From contig JAFDWO010000093.1 in assembly GCA_018268415.1 (NCBI GenBank), positions 1-32,956 of the forward strand: a DNA stretch of 32,956 nucleotides, in the 5' to 3' direction. Below the pieces are notes generated by a model. The model did not search any database, had not been told where the DNA came from, and worked only from the letters and a program-made list of their open reading frames with translations. Positions 32,542-32,956 of the stretch are shown one piece after another. The position numbers were made by a program, and so were the translations under genes. This stretch comes from Actinomycetota bacterium. Its GTDB lineage: Bacteria; Actinomycetota; Thermoleophilia; Solirubrobacterales; 70-9. The stretch's first letter is position 1; each line of letters opens with the position of its first letter.

Positions 32542-32844
32542 GAAGCTGTCGCCCGGGACGGATATCACCCGTCAGGGCATAGGGATGAGTCCAGGGAGAC
32601 TGGCTCCCGGGAGGCATGCGGCCTGGGTGGCCGCGCAAGAGGAAGGGCCGGGGCCTGGGGAAGGCGTCGGCCGGGAGGGGGACGGGGCCTAGGGAAGCTG
32701 TCGCCCGGAAGGGATGGAGCCTCGGGAAGCTGTCGCCCGGGGGAAAGGCCCCCGGCCCCTGAAGCTGTCGCCCGGGGCGGAAGGGCCCCGGCCCCCCAAG
32801 CTGCCGCCCGGAAAGGGATGAGGCCTGAGGAAGCTGTCGCCCGC
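32542..32844 (+). repeat. GAAGCTGTCGCCCGG repeat array, about 34-nt period
   Basis: Copies or close variants of GAAGCTGTCGCCCGG start at 32542, 32596 (diverged), 32660 (diverged), 32694, 32726, 32761, 32797 and 32830. The last six steps are 34, 32, 35, 36 and 33 nt. Spacers are G-rich, often with AAGGGATG or a GGCCCC run, and differ in length. This is not a CRISPR array, since repeats are inexact, spacers are short and related, and no cas gene is present. Confidence 0.75.
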
Positions 32845-32858
32845 AGGGGAAAGGGATG

Positions 32859-32910
32859 CGGCCGTCTCGTCCACGGCCCTGGCAGGCTGTGGCCGTGGCC
32901 GAGACGGCCG
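32859..32910. repeat. 20-bp hairpin with the conserved 12-nt loop
   Basis: Bases 32859-32878 pair with 32891-32910 with one mismatch. The loop at 32879-32890 is CTGGCAGGCTGT, the exact reverse complement of 404-415 in the loop of the left-edge hairpin. The stem sequence differs from that hairpin. It directly follows the GAAGCTGTCGCCCGG array. Confidence 0.75.
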
Positions 32911-32956
32911 GGGGTGCGGGGAGCGGGCGGGGGAAGCACGGAAGGCCCCCGCGGGA

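Larger units (their letters stand above)
32312..32956. other. Non-coding right edge: promoter region and repeat array
   Basis: No gene is supported. Bases 32340-32400 are less GC-rich than the surroundings and probably hold the promoter of the methyltransferase gene. From about 32540 onwards the DNA is G-rich and repetitive, and ends in a 20-bp hairpin. Open frames here translate to repeated Pro/Arg/Gly/Ser motifs on both strands and are repeat artefacts. Confidence 0.6.

Noticed and set aside
32542-32844. CRISPR array
   Set aside because: Repeats are inexact, spacers are about 17-21 nt and resemble each other, and there are no cas genes.

Overview
The window is very GC-rich, uses GTG starts freely and packs its genes with 4-nt or 8-nt start/stop overlaps. 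Together with the gene content this points to a high-GC actinomycetote, perhaps a soil Thermoleophilia/Solirubrobacterales lineage. That placement is inference, since no rRNA or marker gene is present. I find 31 protein genes, no tRNA or rRNA, no insertion sequence and no cas genes.

Layout. (1) 1-786 has no credible gene. It holds a 52-bp perfect palindrome, a long hairpin and degenerate repeats, many spaced about 32-37 nt. (2) 787-10632, minus strand, is a ten-gene operon: nicF-like amidase, leuB-like dehydrogenase, nicD-like deformylase, nicX-like ring dioxygenase, a lone PEP-synthase ATP-grasp domain, a molybdenum hydroxylase (FAD, FeS and Mo subunits plus a separate SRPBCC subunit), and maleate isomerase. 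This reads as a pathway from a pyridine, most likely 3-hydroxypyridine, through 2,5-dihydroxypyridine, N-formylmaleamate, maleamate and maleate to fumarate. (3) 10735-12275, plus strand: a divergent GntR regulator and a ModF-like ATPase. (4) 12310-14323: an ECF sigma factor with a membrane partner, and a divergent secreted Cys-rich protein. Matching ECF-type promoters face both ways between them. (5) 14409-25591, minus strand, is a second long catabolic unit: a sugar-type ABC importer, an SDR, a homologue of 6-oxocamphor hydrolase, E1-alpha, E1-beta and E2 of a 2-oxoacid/acetoin dehydrogenase, and an acyl-CoA ligase. A GAF-PucR regulator lies just upstream (25801-27669). (6) 27749-30605, plus strand: TetR, an APH-fold kinase and an acyl-CoA dehydrogenase, the two-gene version of the ACAD10/11 (LvaA/LvaC) 4-hydroxyacyl-CoA system. 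(7) 30579-32311, minus strand: a SAM methyltransferase and a membrane-anchored C39-like protein. (8) 32312-32956: a second repeat array ending in a hairpin whose 12-nt loop is the reverse complement of part of the loop at the left edge.

Together the window is a catabolic region with two complete-looking degradation units, each beside its own regulator, and a CoA-ester module. The points most worth testing are the 3-hydroxypyridine-type operon with an orphan ATP-grasp protein, the retro-Claisen hydrolase operon, the paired ECF promoters, and the two hairpin/array elements sharing one loop.
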